Part shown: positions 62,721-64,000 of the stretch, in pieces | How the letters are laid out: each line of letters opens with the position of its first letter | How positions within the stretch are numbered: position 1 is the stretch's first letter | DNA from: Streptomyces violaceusniger | GTDB taxonomy: Bacteria; Actinomycetota; Actinomycetes; Streptomycetales; Streptomycetaceae | Direction of reading: 5' to 3' | Length of the DNA: 64,000 nucleotides | Assembly: GCA_005405945.1 (NCBI GenBank) | Contig: BJHW01000001.1 | Span: 6,510,001-6,574,000, forward strand | The notes under the pieces: generated by a model | The model's input: the letters and a program-made list of their open reading frames with translations, nothing else | Told to the model about the DNA's origin: nothing | Database searches by the model: none | Program-made: the position numbers and the translations under genes

Positions 62721-64000
62721 TTATTCGGGGCCGGGCCGCTCCCGGTGCCCCCGCTCCCCGGGCCCCCGCTCCCGTGCCGCGAGGCTGACGGCGAACGGCA
62801 GGATCGTCACGGCGACGCCCGGCAGCCGTTCCAGCGCCTTGGCCAGCGACTCCGCCGTGCCCCGGTGCAGCAGCTTGCCCAGCGGGGAGACGTAGGTGCG
62901 GCGCGGCACCAGCAGGGTCAGCGCGGTCCGCCCGTCCTCGGTGGTACGGGCCGCCAGCTCCATCACCGCGTGGCGCAGCCGCCGGTCCGGGCACTCCACG
63001 ACCTCCAGCGGCACCGTCACCCCCGCCGTGGCCTCCCACCGCGCCATCAGCCGCCGGGCATGGGTCTCGTCCACCATGAAGTGCACCGCGCGGACCTCGT
63101 CGGGCCGCAGCTCGTGCGCGTACCGCAGCGCCTTGACCGTCGCGAGGTCGATGCTGTCCGCCAGGACGAAGACCACATGGCGCCGCCAGCGCGGGATGTC
63201 GTCGCCAGGGCGTGGCACCGCCTCCAGGGCGGCCGCCTCCGCGCGGTACTCGCGGTTGATCCGGATCAGCGCCCAGACGCCCAGCGGGAAGACCACCACG
63301 ACCAGCCAGGCGCCCTCGGTGAACTTGGTGATCCCGAAGATCAGCACCACGGCGGCGGAGACCACCGCGGTGATGAGGTTCACCGCGACCTTCCAGGTCC
63401 GCCCCGGCTCCCGGCGCCGCAGGTGATAGGCCGTCATCCCGGCCCCGGCCATGGTGAAGGCGGTGAACACCCCGATCGCGTACAGCGCCACCAGCCGGTC
63501 CACATTGGCCTCGGTGACCACCAGCAGCGCCAGCGCCACCACGGCCAGCGACACGATCCCGTTGGAGAAGGCCAGCCGGTGGCCGCGCCGGGTCAGCTGC
63601 CGGGGCAGAAAGCGGTCCTCGGCCACGAAGCTGGCCAGGAACGGGAAGCCGGTGAAGGGCGTGTTGGCGCCCGTGTAGAGGATGAGCGCGGTCGCCAGCT
63701 GGACGAGCGCCAGCCCCAGGGCGCCCAGGACCCCGCCGCCGAAGACCAGATGGGCCTCCTGCGCGAGGACGGTCGGGGTGCCGTCCCGGTACGGGATGGC
63801 GTGGGTGAAGTGGGCCAGGGCGGAGACCCCGAGGACCAGCGTGCCCAGGACGCAGCTCATCGTGATCAGCGTGCGGCGGGCGTTGCGGCCCTTGGGGTCA
63901 CGGAAGACCGAGACGCTGTTGGAGATCGCCTCCAGACCGGTCAGCGAGGAGCCGCCGTTGGCGAACGAGCGCAGCACGATGAAGAGCGAGGCGCCGTAGA
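62721..64000 (-). CDS. APC-superfamily amino acid permease, C-terminal part
   Basis: The gene runs off the right edge, so only the last ~426 residues are visible. They hold the second half of an APC transporter (ANGGSSLTGLEAISNSVSVFRDPKGRNARRTL, then about six helices). A ~150-residue soluble C-terminal domain follows (HVVFVLADSIDLATVKALRYAHELRPDEVRAVHFMVDE...), reminiscent of a universal-stress-protein fold. Such fusions are common in Streptomyces, and substrate is unknown. The stop (TAA) at 62721 lies just beyond the TACTT dyad. Confidence 0.88.
   Translation of the reverse strand, partial: YGASLFIVLRSFANGGSSLTGLEAISNSVSVFRDPKGRNARRTLITMSCVLGTLVLGVSALAHFTHAIPYRDGTPTVLAQEAHLVFGGGVLGALGLALVQLATALILYTGANTPFTGFPFLASFVAEDRFLPRQLTRRGHRLAFSNGIVSLAVVALALLVVTEANVDRLVALYAIGVFTAFTMAGAGMTAYHLRRREPGRTWKVAVNLITAVVSAAVVLIFGITKFTEGAWLVVVVFPLGVWALIRINREYRAEAAALEAVPRPGDDIPRWRRHVVFVLADSIDLATVKALRYAHELRPDEVRAVHFMVDETHARRLMARWEATAGVTVPLEVVECPDRRLRHAVMELAARTTEDGRTALTLLVPRRTYVSPLGKLLHRGTAESLAKALERLPGVAVTILPFAVSLAARERGPGERGHRERPGPE

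Overview
The window is chromosomal DNA of a Streptomyces-type actinomycete: very high G+C, GTG/ATG starts with GTGA, ATGA or TGATG overlaps, leaderless starts with TAnnnT -10 boxes, and genes of the futalosine menaquinone route. No searches could be run. Family names come from reading the protein sequences.

Layout. 1-3984 holds menaquinone genes (3' end of a UbiD-type decarboxylase, mqnP, ubiX, an Lrp regulator, mqnE), followed by udgX, a GNAT acetyltransferase, a DUF4229 membrane protein, and a leader-peptide gene in front of a dicarboxylate/amino-acid:cation symporter. 7369-18607 is an 11.2-kb integrated element of the AICE class. It carries a regulator/flavoprotein module, small conserved ORFs, a GntR repressor with operator-like repeats, an SCO3933-like protein, TraB/FtsK, a small membrane protein, a 37-aa zinc protein, RepSA and a serine integrase. 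It sits inside the symporter gene. 18801-24598 is accessory chromosome: a guanidine-III riboswitch with its SMR exporter, a secreted esterase, TetR, a lipase, an AraC regulator, a cupin and a cold-shock protein. 24901-31647 resumes menaquinone genes (mqnA, a Ser/Thr kinase, mqnC, menG, a menJ-like reductase). After VOC, CBS and NlpC/P60 genes, 34885-51053 is the complete nuoA-N operon for complex I. 51644-64000 contains a truncated or chimeric ABC binding protein, a lipoprotein, fumarylacetoacetase, a polyprenyl diphosphate synthase, an LolA-like protein with an ABC exporter, an M28 peptidase, RarD, an SDR and the 3' part of an APC permease.

How it fits together. MqnE, MqnA, MqnC, MqnP, UbiD/UbiX, MenG, the menJ-like reductase and the polyprenyl synthase make and tailor menaquinone, and the neighbouring complex I reduces it. 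A Rex-like operator in front of nuoA suggests redox control.

Two points affect use of the sequence. First, nine genes (the symporter, traB, repSA, esterase, araC-type regulator, mqnC, VOC protein, nuoD, nuoM) are each broken by one missing base in a short G or C run. This looks like systematic undercalling rather than nine real mutations. Second, the element's attL and attR can be read exactly: a reconstructed attP has 15-bp inverted arms placed symmetrically around an AA dinucleotide, and the element supplies a replacement 3' end for the gene it enters.
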